A stretch of DNA of 64,000 nt from Phocaeicola abscessus CCUG 55929 (GTDB taxonomy: Bacteria; Bacteroidota; Bacteroidia; Bacteroidales; Bacteroidaceae), in NCBI RefSeq assembly GCF_000312445.1, contig NZ_HE997183.1, positions 340,617-404,616 on the forward strand, in the 5' to 3' direction. Made by a program: the position numbers and the translations under genes. Below, piece after piece: positions 1 to 8,506 of the stretch (position 1 is its first letter; each line of letters begins with the position of its first letter). Under the pieces are notes generated by a model. That model saw only the letters and a program-made list of their open reading frames with translations, did not search any database and was not told where the DNA came from.

Positions 1-1
1 G

Positions 2-55
2 CTAAACAGGACATTGTTAACGTTCTATGCAGACGGAAAAATCAATATCCTCTAA
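2..55 (+). CDS. possible 3' end of an upstream efflux gene (fragment)
   Basis: An open frame enters from the left edge and stops at TAA 53-55, giving a tail ending in NRTLLTFYADGKINIL. It lies 30 bases before the MacA-like gene on the same strand. In this type of locus a TolC-like outer-membrane factor often comes first, so it may be the end of one. Too short to identify; another frame is also open as far as base 78. Confidence 0.3.
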   Translation, partial: LNRTLLTFYADGKINIL

Positions 56-85
56 CCGAATGTATAATCATAAAATGAAAATAAG

Positions 86-1309
86 ATGAAACACAAGAAA
101 TTTACCTATGGAGCTGTTGCAGTCCTCGTCATAGCATGCATTTCCTTATTCGGCGGAAATTCGAAGAACGGGACGATCAGTTTCAAGACCAGCAAAGCAA
201 GTAACGGCAAAATCAGTAATTCGATCACTGCCACAGGAACGATCGAGCCGGTTACCGAAGTCGAAGTCGGCACACAGGTATCGGGCATTATCGACAAAAT
301 ATATGTGGATTATAACGCTGTCGTAACCAAAGGACAGTTGATAGCCGAAATGGATAAAGTGACTCTCCAAAGCGAACTTCAATCCTCAAAGGCCAACTAT
401 GACGGTAGCAAGGCCGAATACGATTATCAAAAAAAACTTTATGAACGCAATCGGAAGTTGCACGAAAAACAGCTGATCAGTGACACTGATTACGAAGGGT
501 CGCAATACAACTACGAACTTGCCAAAAGCAAGTATGAGTCTAGTCGCGCCGCTTTAGCGAAAGCGCAGCGGAATTTGTCGTATGCCACCATCACCTCTCC
601 GATTGACGGCATAGTTACCAGTCGTGCCGTCGAGGAAGGTCAAACCGTCGCTTCCGGATTCGAAACCCCTACGTTGTTTACCATTGCAGCCGACTTGACC
701 AAGATGCGTGTCATTGCCGACGTTGATGAAGCAGACATTGCAGGAGTAAAAGAAGGAGCATTGGTTAAGTTCACCGTCGATGCTTATCCTGACGACATGT
801 TCGAAGGAAGTGTCCAACAAATTCGGTTAGGCAGCACCAACAGTTCCAGCAGTTCGTCTTCAAATACGACCTCAACTACTACCGTGGTTACTTACGAAGT
901 CGTTATCACGGCAGATAATGCGGACTTGAAATTGAAACCGCGCTTAACGGCCAACGCCACCATCTACACATTGAATAAGGAGAACGTGCTGAGAGTACCG
1001 AATAAAGCTTTGCGTTTCACCCCAAATAAGAACATCGTTAAGGGTTACACCATTAAGGATGTAGATGCAACTCATAAAGTCTGGACCATTGAGGGCAAAA
1101 CGCTTACCGCCCATGCCGTCCGGATAGGAACGAGTGATGGAACAAATACCGAAATCGTCGGCGGTATCGAAACAAACACACCGGTAATTACGGAAGTAAA
1201 TATCGGCGTAGCTGCCAGCGAAGCAACATCGGAAGACAACAGCGGTTCGGAACGCAGCCCTTTCATGCCCAGCCCTCCTAACAGAAACAAAAACAACAAT
1301 AATAAATGA
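86..1309 (+). CDS. MacA-like periplasmic adaptor of an ABC efflux system (HlyD/RND adaptor family)
   Basis: 407 aa, the usual length for a membrane-fusion adaptor. A single N-terminal membrane anchor (about residues 9-24) is followed by the first half of a lipoyl-type domain (about 50-90), a charged coiled-coil hairpin (about 92-165), the second lipoyl half (TSPIDGIVTSR, about 170-190) and a beta-barrel domain. It would link the inner-membrane MacB permease to an outer-membrane TolC-like channel. Odd points: a Ser/Thr/Asn run at about 250-266 inside the barrel region and an Asn/Pro-rich C-terminus. The stop overlaps the next start (ATGA), so translation is probably coupled to the ATPase gene. 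Family is certain, substrate unknown. Confidence 0.9.
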   Translation: MKHKKFTYGAVAVLVIACISLFGGNSKNGTISFKTSKASNGKISNSITATGTIEPVTEVEVGTQVSGIIDKIYVDYNAVVTKGQLIAEMDKVTLQSELQSSKANYDGSKAEYDYQKKLYERNRKLHEKQLISDTDYEGSQYNYELAKSKYESSRAALAKAQRNLSYATITSPIDGIVTSRAVEEGQTVASGFETPTLFTIAADLTKMRVIADVDEADIAGVKEGALVKFTVDAYPDDMFEGSVQQIRLGSTNSSSSSSSNTTSTTTVVTYEVVITADNADLKLKPRLTANATIYTLNKENVLRVPNKALRFTPNKNIVKGYTIKDVDATHKVWTIEGKTLTAHAVRIGTSDGTNTEIVGGIETNTPVITEVNIGVAASEATSEDNSGSERSPFMPSPPNRNKNNNNK

Positions 1310-2049
1310 AAAAGATTATCGAATTGCAAAACATACGAAGAAACTTCATCGTAGGGAACGAAACCGTCCATGCCTTACGAGGTGTCAGTTTCATCATCGA
1401 GGAAGGAGAATTCGTTACCATCATGGGAACTTCCGGATCAGGAAAATCGACCCTGTTGAACACCTTAGGCTGTTTGGATACACCGTCTACCGGAACTTAT
1501 TTCCTCGATGGCGTATCAGTCAGAACCATGAGCAAGTCGCAACGTGCCATATTGCGCAATCGTAAAATCGGATTCGTCTTCCAAAATTACAACCTGCTTG
1601 CCAAAACCACAGCGGTAGAGAATGTAGAATTGCCCTTGATGTACAACAGTTCGGTATCGGTTGAAGAACGAAGGAAAAGAGCCGTCGAGGCTCTGGTAGC
1701 CGTAGGATTGGGCAACAGATTGGAACACAAATCGAACCAAATGTCGGGAGGGCAGATGCAACGCGTCGCTATTGCCCGGGCCTTGGTCAACGATCCTGCG
1801 GTAATCTTAGCCGACGAAGCGACAGGCAACTTAGATACACGCACGAGTTTCGAGATTTTGGTTTTATTCCAGCAGTTACACGCCGAAGGGAGAACGATCA
1901 TCTTCGTTACACATAATCCGGAAATCGCCAAATACAGCAGTCGCAACATCCGGTTGCGCGACGGAAAAGTCGTCGAAGACAATAAAAACATAACGATCAT
2001 GTCGGCGGCAGAAACATTGGCGAAGTTACCTATCCCTGAAGACGATTAA
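1306..2049 (+). CDS. MacB/LolD-type ABC transporter ATP-binding protein
   Basis: 247 aa, a stand-alone ABC ATPase. Walker A is GTSGSGKST at residues 41-49, the signature is MSGGQMQRVAIARA near 145, and Walker B is VILADEAT near 165, followed by the switch histidine in FVTHNPE. It resembles the N-terminal half of proteobacterial MacB, but here ATPase and permease are separate genes. It starts in an ATGA overlap with the adaptor and ends 22 bases before the permease. It should power the conformational change of the MacB permease in the inner membrane. Confidence 0.93.
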   Translation: MKKIIELQNIRRNFIVGNETVHALRGVSFIIEEGEFVTIMGTSGSGKSTLLNTLGCLDTPSTGTYFLDGVSVRTMSKSQRAILRNRKIGFVFQNYNLLAKTTAVENVELPLMYNSSVSVEERRKRAVEALVAVGLGNRLEHKSNQMSGGQMQRVAIARALVNDPAVILADEATGNLDTRTSFEILVLFQQLHAEGRTIIFVTHNPEIAKYSSRNIRLRDGKVVEDNKNITIMSAAETLAKLPIPEDD

Positions 2050-2071
2050 CGTATGACTAAATAAAGAAAGT

Positions 2072-3289
2072 ATGAACTTTACCAATTTATTCAAGATCGC
2101 TCTTAAAGCGTTAGCCAACAATAAGATGAGATCCTTTCTTACGGCGCTCGGCATCATCATCGGAGTTGCTTCGGTCATCGCCATGTTGGCAATCGGACAA
2201 GGATCCAAAAAGAGTATACAGGCACAAATTGCCGAAATGGGTTCCAACATGATCATGATTCATCCGGGAGCGGATATGCGAGGAGGAATCCGACAAGACC
2301 CTTCCGCCATGCAGACATTAAAACTGGAAAATTATGAGAAGTTAAGGGAGGAGTGTACCTACCTCGCCGGCATCACCCCAAACGTCTCTTCGTCCGGTCA
2401 ATTAATCGCCGGAGGAAACAATTACCCTTCTTCCGTTACTGGAATCGCCCAAGACTATCTGACTATCCGGCAATTAAAGATCAGAGACGGAGAAATGTTC
2501 TCGGATAACGATATTCGTACTGCAGCGAAAGTCTGCGTAATAGGTAAAACGATCGTCGATAATCTGTTCCCGAACGAAGAGCCCATCGGGAAGATCATTC
2601 GCGTGAACCACGTACCATTCAAAGTGATCGGAATCTTAGAATCGAAAGGCTACAATTCAATGGGGCAAGACCAAGACGATGTCGTGTTAGCTCCTTATAC
2701 AACAGTAATGAAACGTTTGCTCGCCCAAACTTATTTAAACGGTGTCTTCGCTTCAGCTATTACGGAAGATATGACGGAAGATGCGGTAAACGAAATCACG
2801 ACCATCCTCCGACGCGAACATAAATTAAAAGCAACCGACAACGACGACTTCACCATCCGCACGCAACAGGAGTTGAGCAGCATGATGAATACCACCACCG
2901 ACTTAATGACAACTCTCCTGGCCTGTATTGCCGGAATCTCCTTGTTAGTAGGCGGCATCGGGATTATGAACATCATGTACGTAAGTGTCACCGAACGTAC
3001 TCGCGAGATCGGCTTACGTATGTCAGTAGGTGCGCGTGGCGTCGACATACTCTTACAATTCTTGATCGAAGCTATCCTGATAAGTATTACGGGCGGTCTG
3101 ATCGGCGTATGTATCGGCTGCGGAGCCAGTTACATCATCAAAGCCGCCGCTCATTGGCCGATATACATCCAACCCTGGAGCGTTTTGTTATCGTTTGCAG
3201 TATGTACCGCGACGGGAGTTTTCTTCGGATGGTATCCCGCAAAAAAAGCCGCAGCATTGGATCCCATCGAAGCATTGCGTTACGAATAA
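2072..3289 (+). CDS. MacB-type ABC permease (MacB_PCD + FtsX domains)
   Basis: 405 aa with the four-helix MacB layout: one N-terminal transmembrane helix (about residues 20-43, ending in an IGVASVIAMLAIGQG segment), a long periplasmic domain (about 45-275), and three C-terminal helices of the FtsX domain. The VTERTREIGLRMSVGAR motif and the terminal PIEALRYE are typical of this family. It completes a tripartite efflux pump with the two genes upstream. The cargo (antibiotic, peptide or lipid-like) cannot be read from sequence. The histidine kinase gene follows after only 18 bases. Confidence 0.92.
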   Translation: MNFTNLFKIALKALANNKMRSFLTALGIIIGVASVIAMLAIGQGSKKSIQAQIAEMGSNMIMIHPGADMRGGIRQDPSAMQTLKLENYEKLREECTYLAGITPNVSSSGQLIAGGNNYPSSVTGIAQDYLTIRQLKIRDGEMFSDNDIRTAAKVCVIGKTIVDNLFPNEEPIGKIIRVNHVPFKVIGILESKGYNSMGQDQDDVVLAPYTTVMKRLLAQTYLNGVFASAITEDMTEDAVNEITTILRREHKLKATDNDDFTIRTQQELSSMMNTTTDLMTTLLACIAGISLLVGGIGIMNIMYVSVTERTREIGLRMSVGARGVDILLQFLIEAILISITGGLIGVCIGCGASYIIKAAAHWPIYIQPWSVLLSFAVCTATGVFFGWYPAKKAAALDPIEALRYE

Positions 3290-3295
3290 TTTAAT

Positions 3296-3303
3296 TATAT
3301 TTG
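3296..3303 (+). promoter_or_regulatory. -7 promoter box of the histidine kinase gene
   Basis: TATATTTG matches the Bacteroidetes TAnnTTTG element, but its last base is only four bases before the ATG at 3308. A transcript from it would have almost no leader. Readthrough from the transporter genes is the alternative. Confidence 0.45.
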
Positions 3304-3307
3304 TGCC

Positions 3308-4360
3308 ATGACTGCCTCAGTAAGATATAAACCGCTCGAACTTTTCATCCATATACTGACCTGGACGCTTGTGTTCGGTTTCCCTCTGGTCTTTGTGGAT
3401 CGGGAAAGCGGGTTCTCGTGGAGCAAATTCATAGGACACAGTATCGTCCCCGTAGGATACTTTGTCGTATTTTATACCAACTATTTCTTCCTGATACCGA
3501 AAGCGTTGCTCAACAATAAAATAAGGAATTTCTTTATCTTGAATTTCCTTCTCATCGTCATTGTCACCATAGCGGTTCATACCTTATGGAATATAATGAC
3601 GCCCCCTCCTCCCGGCCAACATTACGGTCCTCCAGCATATTATTTCTACATCCGAGATTTAGTCATGATGGTATTCGTGGTAGGATTGAGCATAACCGTA
3701 CGTCTCAGTAAACGGTGGAGAACGCTGGAAAAGCGGCTGATTCAAAGTGAACAACAGAAGACCGATGCGGAACTGAAGAACCTGAAAAATCAATTGAATC
3801 CACACTTTCTCCTGAACACGCTCAACAATATCTACGCACTCATCGCTTTTGATTCGGATAAAGCGCAGGAATCCGTTCAGGAATTAAGTAAACTTCTTCG
3901 ATACATGCTTTATGAGGACCAGACCGATTGGATTCCTCTGACAAGAGAATTCGATTTTATTAAGAATTATGTATCGCTGATGAAAATACGCTTGGCTGAA
4001 AATGTCAAAGTGGAACTGGCATTAACAGAAGAGATAGGCAGCCATATTCAAATCGCTCCTTTCCTCTTTATTTCTTTAATAGAAAATGCATTCAAACACG
4101 GGGTCAGCTCTACGGAGCACAGCTTTATCAAGATCTCCATTACGGGTTATGCAAACGGCAATGTAAAGTGTGAAATCGTTAATAGCAATTTCCCAAAGAG
4201 CAATGTGGATAAAAGCGGAAGCGGCATCGGCTTAGAACAACTCCAACGCCGCCTCGATTTAATATATCCACATCAATATGAATGGAAACGGGGGGATAAC
4301 AAGAAACAGGTTTACACCTCCGTTTTACAGATCGAAACAAACCATAAACTCGAAAGATAA
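3308..4360 (+). CDS. LytS/YehU-type sensor histidine kinase
   Basis: 350 aa. Four predicted transmembrane segments (about residues 11-30, 47-64, 75-95, 114-132) precede a His_kinase domain whose phosphoacceptor is His166 in LNPHFLLNTLNN. The C-terminal ATPase domain shows ENAFKHGV (N box) and GSGIGLEQL (G box). No extracytoplasmic sensor domain is seen, so the membrane helices probably sense. It is paired with the LytTR regulator 6 bases downstream and follows the efflux genes, so it may respond to envelope stress or to the pump's substrate; that link is inference from position. Confidence 0.92.
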   Translation: MTASVRYKPLELFIHILTWTLVFGFPLVFVDRESGFSWSKFIGHSIVPVGYFVVFYTNYFFLIPKALLNNKIRNFFILNFLLIVIVTIAVHTLWNIMTPPPPGQHYGPPAYYFYIRDLVMMVFVVGLSITVRLSKRWRTLEKRLIQSEQQKTDAELKNLKNQLNPHFLLNTLNNIYALIAFDSDKAQESVQELSKLLRYMLYEDQTDWIPLTREFDFIKNYVSLMKIRLAENVKVELALTEEIGSHIQIAPFLFISLIENAFKHGVSSTEHSFIKISITGYANGNVKCEIVNSNFPKSNVDKSGSGIGLEQLQRRLDLIYPHQYEWKRGDNKKQVYTSVLQIETNHKLER

Positions 4361-4366
4361 AAGAAT

Positions 4367-5134
4367 ATGATTCTAAATTGTGCAATCATCGACGACGAAC
4401 CTTTAGCGCTCCACTTGTTGGAAAGTTATGTGGATAAGACTTCTTTTCTGAACCTTACGGGCAAATATAACAGCGCCGTCAAAGCAATGAACGAATTAAA
4501 TCGTATTCATAAAGTCGACCTCCTCTTTCTCGATATTCAGATGCCCGAGCTGAACGGTCTGGAATTCTCTAAATTGGTTAGCTCCGAAATCCGAATCATT
4601 TTCACAACGGCATTCAGTCAATATGCATTAGACAGTTATAAGGTAAATGCTCTCGATTATTTATTGAAACCTATCAGTTATTCCGATTTTCTGAATTCGG
4701 TAAACAAAGCCGTTCAATGGTATGAAATGAAACAAAAGGCGGAAAAAGAAAAAAATATTCCTACCCTCGCGAACAACGTTTCCGTAAACCGAGTGGAGAG
4801 CCCCGAAGGGAATGACTTTATCTATGTAAGAAGTGAGTATAAACTTATTCAAATTCCTCTGAAATCGATTTTATACATCGAAGGGTTGAAAGATTACGTA
4901 AAAATTCATATCGAAAACGAAGCGCGCCCCATCCTATCCATAATTACCCTGAAAGCTTTGGAAGAGAAATTGCCGAGTTCCATGTTCATGCGTATTCACC
5001 GATCTTTTATCGTCCAAAAGAGAAAGATAAAGATCATAGATCACGGACGAATAGTCTTCGGAAAGGAGTACCTTCCCATATCGGACAGCTATAGAGACGA
5101 AGTGACATCCTATTTGAATACCCGGACCGTATAG
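4367..5134 (+). CDS. LytTR-family response regulator
   Basis: 255 aa. The receiver domain has the acidic pocket at residues 9-10, phosphoacceptor Asp56 (LFLDIQMPELNG) and the conserved lysine in DYLLKPIS near 107. The C-terminal LytTR DNA-binding domain (about 150-250) has the typical FMRIHRSFIVQ segment. It follows the kinase by 6 bases and is its likely partner. It should bind direct repeats upstream of target genes; none was identified here. The gene converges on yebC with 29 bases between. Confidence 0.93.
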   Translation: MILNCAIIDDEPLALHLLESYVDKTSFLNLTGKYNSAVKAMNELNRIHKVDLLFLDIQMPELNGLEFSKLVSSEIRIIFTTAFSQYALDSYKVNALDYLLKPISYSDFLNSVNKAVQWYEMKQKAEKEKNIPTLANNVSVNRVESPEGNDFIYVRSEYKLIQIPLKSILYIEGLKDYVKIHIENEARPILSIITLKALEEKLPSSMFMRIHRSFIVQKRKIKIIDHGRIVFGKEYLPISDSYRDEVTSYLNTRTV

Positions 5135-5163
5135 TTTTTCCCTTTACGGGTATACTTTACGAA

Positions 5164-5895
5164 CTATTCCTCGGTAGGCTTCATATTTGTATAGACATTC
5201 TGGACGTCATCAAACTCTTCCAAGCGTTCCACCATCTTATCTATCGTCTCCCGTTGCTCGGATGTAACATCTTTCAAATCGTTGGGAATATAGGTGAAAT
5301 CGCCGCCAACATCTTCAAAGCCTTGTTCTTCCAAATGGTTCTGAATAGGAGCATAACTCTTCGGATCACCATAGATCGTCACGGTGCCTTCTTCGTCGTC
5401 TTCGTCGAATTCGTCTTCGACACCGTAATCGATCAGATCCAGAATCAATTCGTCCATGTCAACTCCATCTTTCTTCTTGAAAGTAAATATACACTTATGG
5501 TCGAAAAGAAAAGCCAAAGATCCCATATTGCCCAGATTCCCGCCGAATTTGTTGAAGACGGAACGTACGTCCGCCACTGTTCGCGTCGCATTGTCCGTAA
5601 GCGTATCCACAAAGACAGCGACCCCATGAGGGCCATAGCCTTCATAAGTCATGTTTTTGTAATCCGTCTGATCTTTTCCCAAGGCATTTTTTATGGCACG
5701 ATCGATGTTATCCTTCGGCATGTTTTCACGCTTACAGGTAGCGATCACGCTACGCAACGTAGGATTATTCTCAGGTTCCGGGCCGCCTGACTTTACAGCA
5801 ATAGCAATTTGCTTACCCAACCTCGTAAATGTACGAGCCATATGGCCCCATCTTTTAAGCTTTGCAGCTTTCCTATATTCAAACGCTCTTCCCAT
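5164..5895 (-). CDS. yebC: YebC/PmpR family protein
   Basis: 243 aa, the normal family length. The N-terminus carries the expected GRAFEYRKAAKLKRW and MARTFTRLGK segments and the ENMPKDNIDRAIKNA motif. The central EGYGPHGVA segment and acidic loop (DEFDEDDEEG) are also typical. Members bind DNA or act at the ribosome on stalled proline stretches; which applies here cannot be told. It lies 37 bases downstream of pheT on the same strand and is probably co-transcribed with it. The ATG at 5893-5895 is the only sensible start. Confidence 0.95.
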   Translation of the reverse strand: MGRAFEYRKAAKLKRWGHMARTFTRLGKQIAIAVKSGGPEPENNPTLRSVIATCKRENMPKDNIDRAIKNALGKDQTDYKNMTYEGYGPHGVAVFVDTLTDNATRTVADVRSVFNKFGGNLGNMGSLAFLFDHKCIFTFKKKDGVDMDELILDLIDYGVEDEFDEDDEEGTVTIYGDPKSYAPIQNHLEEQGFEDVGGDFTYIPNDLKDVTSEQRETIDKMVERLEEFDDVQNVYTNMKPTEE

Positions 5896-5932
5896 CGGAT
5901 AAATATTGATTTGTTATATGATTATCATTCTA

Positions 5933-8395
5933 TTATCTCAGTTTTGCCTCCAACCTACTTCGTAAATTCATAATAATCTTTTGCATCGTTTTGTCAATGA
6001 CTTTGTCGTTCAACGTGGCCTGCTCATCCTGCAACCAGAAACTGACAGCGTAACTCTTCTTTCCCGCTTCCAAGTTCTTGCCCTCATAAACATCGAACAA
6101 TTCTACTTTCTTCAGCAATTTACGTTCCGTTTGATAGGCGACTCTTTCTATCTCGACAAACGGAACATCCTTATCGATCAATAAGGCCAAATCTCGACGG
6201 ACAGCATGGAATTTCGACAATTCTTTGAATTCAACCTTCACATTTTTTACTGCGTTCAGCAATTCCGTCCAATTCACGTCAGCAAAATAGACTTCGTTAT
6301 TGATATCAAATGTTTTCCGAATCGTCGGATTTACTATTCCGTAAGCCGCGATCGACTTTCCTATTCTGGTCTTTACGGAAATACCCGCCGAATAAATATC
6401 ATTGTCCGACGCATCGAATACCACCGTTCCGAAGTTCAGACCCAACATGGCAAAGATATTCATCACATAAGCCTTCAACTCGTACACGGAAGTATTTTCA
6501 TCGGGGTGTATCCACGAGTTACTTACCCGTTTACCCGTCAACCATATTCCCAAGTGACAATCTTCGGTATAAGGCGACAAGGCTACCTCTGGATTTCTCT
6601 TTGATTCATCGATGCAATAACAACTACCGAATTCAAAGAATTTAAGATCAGCATTTTTTCTGTTGGCATTTCGGACGATGCTTTCTAAACCGCCGAACAA
6701 TAACGTCTGTCGCATGACATTCAAATCATTGCTCAACGGGTTCATCAAACGAACGGAATGTTCCGGTTTGTACGTCTCCAGACCTTCGTAGTAAGCGGAA
6801 GCTGTCAAAGAATTGTTCAGGATCTCATGGAGTCCGCAACCGACGAGCCGTTCCGAAACGATATTCTGTAATCGTTGAGATCTGTCATCATCTCCCTCCA
6901 CGCTCAGGCACATCTTCAACGATTCGGGAACTTCCACCTTGTTATATCCGTAGATACGCAGAATATCCTCTACCACATCACATTCCCGCTGAACATCGAC
7001 GCGATAGGGAGGTACCCGGAGCTTGAATTTTCCGTCATTCTCCTCTATGATTTTTATCTCCAAGCTAGTGAGGATACGCTTCATCACATCCGATGGAAGT
7101 CGCTTGCCGATCAACGAAACTGCCTTTTCATAACTTAAATCCACTACCTGGTCCTGAATAGGTTTCGGATAATGATCGACCAAATTCATCGCAATTGTCC
7201 CGCCCGCCAATTCTTTCATGAGCAAAGCCGCTGCTTTCAACGCGTAAATATTACCATTGGGATCTACGCCTCGCTCGAAACGAAAAGAAGAATCCGTACT
7301 CAAACCATGACGACGCGCCGTTTTCCGAATCCATGTGGGATTGAAGTATGCACTCTCCAGGAATACGTTTTTCGTCTCTTCTGTAACCCCCGCCACCAGA
7401 CCGCCGAATACGCCGCCAATGCACATCGGTTCTTCCATATTACAAATCATCAGGTCACGTTCGGACAGAGTTCTTTCCACGCCATCGAGCGTAGTAAACT
7501 TCGTCCCTTGAGGAACAGTCTTCACTACGATCTCTTTACCTTTAATTTTATCGGCGTCAAAACAATGCATCGGTTGCCCGTAAGCCATAAGTACATAATT
7601 GGTAATATCCACGACGTTGTTGATGGATCGAAGGCCTATCAACTGCAATTTGTGCTTCAGCCATGTCGGACTCTCCTGGACGGTTACTCCTTTGACCGTC
7701 ACCCCAGCGTAGCGAGGACACGCGTCCGTATTTTCGACCCGAACTTCGATTTTCAGCTCTCGATTGTCGACGTCAAATGCCGCCACCGAAGGTTTGTGCA
7801 AAGAAGTTTTATATCCATTTTGAACCAACCATGCATAAAAATCTCTTGCCACCCCATAGTGTGAACAGGCGTCCGAACGATTGGGAGTAATATCTATTTC
7901 CATCACATACTCGCTTTCGATGCGGTAATAGTCTTTCGCCGGCATTCCGACTACAGCCTCGTCGGGCAAAACGATGATACCAGCATGACTTGTACCGATC
8001 CCTATTTCGTCCTCCGCACAGATCATTCCATTCGATTCTATACCGCGAAGTTTTGTCTTCCTTATCGTGAAACATTCCTCGTCTTTATATAATTTCGTTC
8101 CGATCGTAGCGACCACTACTTTCTGTCCAACGGCCACGTTAGGGGCGCCGCAAACAATCTGAACAGGTTCGCCCTTACCCAGATCGACGGTAGTAACATG
8201 CAGATGATCGGAATCGGGATGTGCTTCGCAGGTTAACACCTTTCCAATAAACATTCCCTCCAAACCGCCCTTCACGGTTTGAATTTCTTCCACCTTATCC
8301 ACTTCGAGGCCGATGGAAGTCAGCGCATCCGCCACCTCCTTTGGCGATAAATCGAAATCAACATACTCTTTTAACCAATTATAGGAGATATTCAT
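5933..8395 (-). CDS. pheT: phenylalanine--tRNA ligase beta subunit
   Basis: 820 aa, full length. Domains in order: EMAP/tRNA-binding OB fold (about 40-150), B3/B4 editing domain (about 210-385, with YGQPMHCFDADKI), B5 (about 405-475), catalytic-like core (about 490-690) and the C-terminal ferredoxin-like anticodon-binding domain (KFHAVRRDLALLID). With PheS it forms the alpha2beta2 synthetase that charges tRNA-Phe in the cytoplasm; pheS is not in the window, as is common in Bacteroidales. A TAACTTTG box lies 32 bases upstream, and yebC follows. Confidence 0.97.
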   Translation of the reverse strand: MNISYNWLKEYVDFDLSPKEVADALTSIGLEVDKVEEIQTVKGGLEGMFIGKVLTCEAHPDSDHLHVTTVDLGKGEPVQIVCGAPNVAVGQKVVVATIGTKLYKDEECFTIRKTKLRGIESNGMICAEDEIGIGTSHAGIIVLPDEAVVGMPAKDYYRIESEYVMEIDITPNRSDACSHYGVARDFYAWLVQNGYKTSLHKPSVAAFDVDNRELKIEVRVENTDACPRYAGVTVKGVTVQESPTWLKHKLQLIGLRSINNVVDITNYVLMAYGQPMHCFDADKIKGKEIVVKTVPQGTKFTTLDGVERTLSERDLMICNMEEPMCIGGVFGGLVAGVTEETKNVFLESAYFNPTWIRKTARRHGLSTDSSFRFERGVDPNGNIYALKAAALLMKELAGGTIAMNLVDHYPKPIQDQVVDLSYEKAVSLIGKRLPSDVMKRILTSLEIKIIEENDGKFKLRVPPYRVDVQRECDVVEDILRIYGYNKVEVPESLKMCLSVEGDDDRSQRLQNIVSERLVGCGLHEILNNSLTASAYYEGLETYKPEHSVRLMNPLSNDLNVMRQTLLFGGLESIVRNANRKNADLKFFEFGSCYCIDESKRNPEVALSPYTEDCHLGIWLTGKRVSNSWIHPDENTSVYELKAYVMNIFAMLGLNFGTVVFDASDNDIYSAGISVKTRIGKSIAAYGIVNPTIRKTFDINNEVYFADVNWTELLNAVKNVKVEFKELSKFHAVRRDLALLIDKDVPFVEIERVAYQTERKLLKKVELFDVYEGKNLEAGKKSYAVSFWLQDEQATLNDKVIDKTMQKIIMNLRSRLEAKLR

Positions 8396-8426
8396 ATATA
8401 CGTTTTTATAGTTCGAATTTGATGTG

Positions 8427-8434
8427 CAAAGTTA
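8427..8434 (-). promoter_or_regulatory. -7 promoter box of pheT-yebC
   Basis: On the minus strand this reads TAACTTTG, a full match to TAnnTTTG, 32 bases before the pheT ATG. No clear TTTG box is seen at -33. Confidence 0.6.
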
Positions 8435-8506
8435 ACTGTTTTTTTTATTCCGACCTCACGTTTTACGCTAAAAGCACAAGTCGAACAACAGGATCAGCCG
8501 ATTCGA

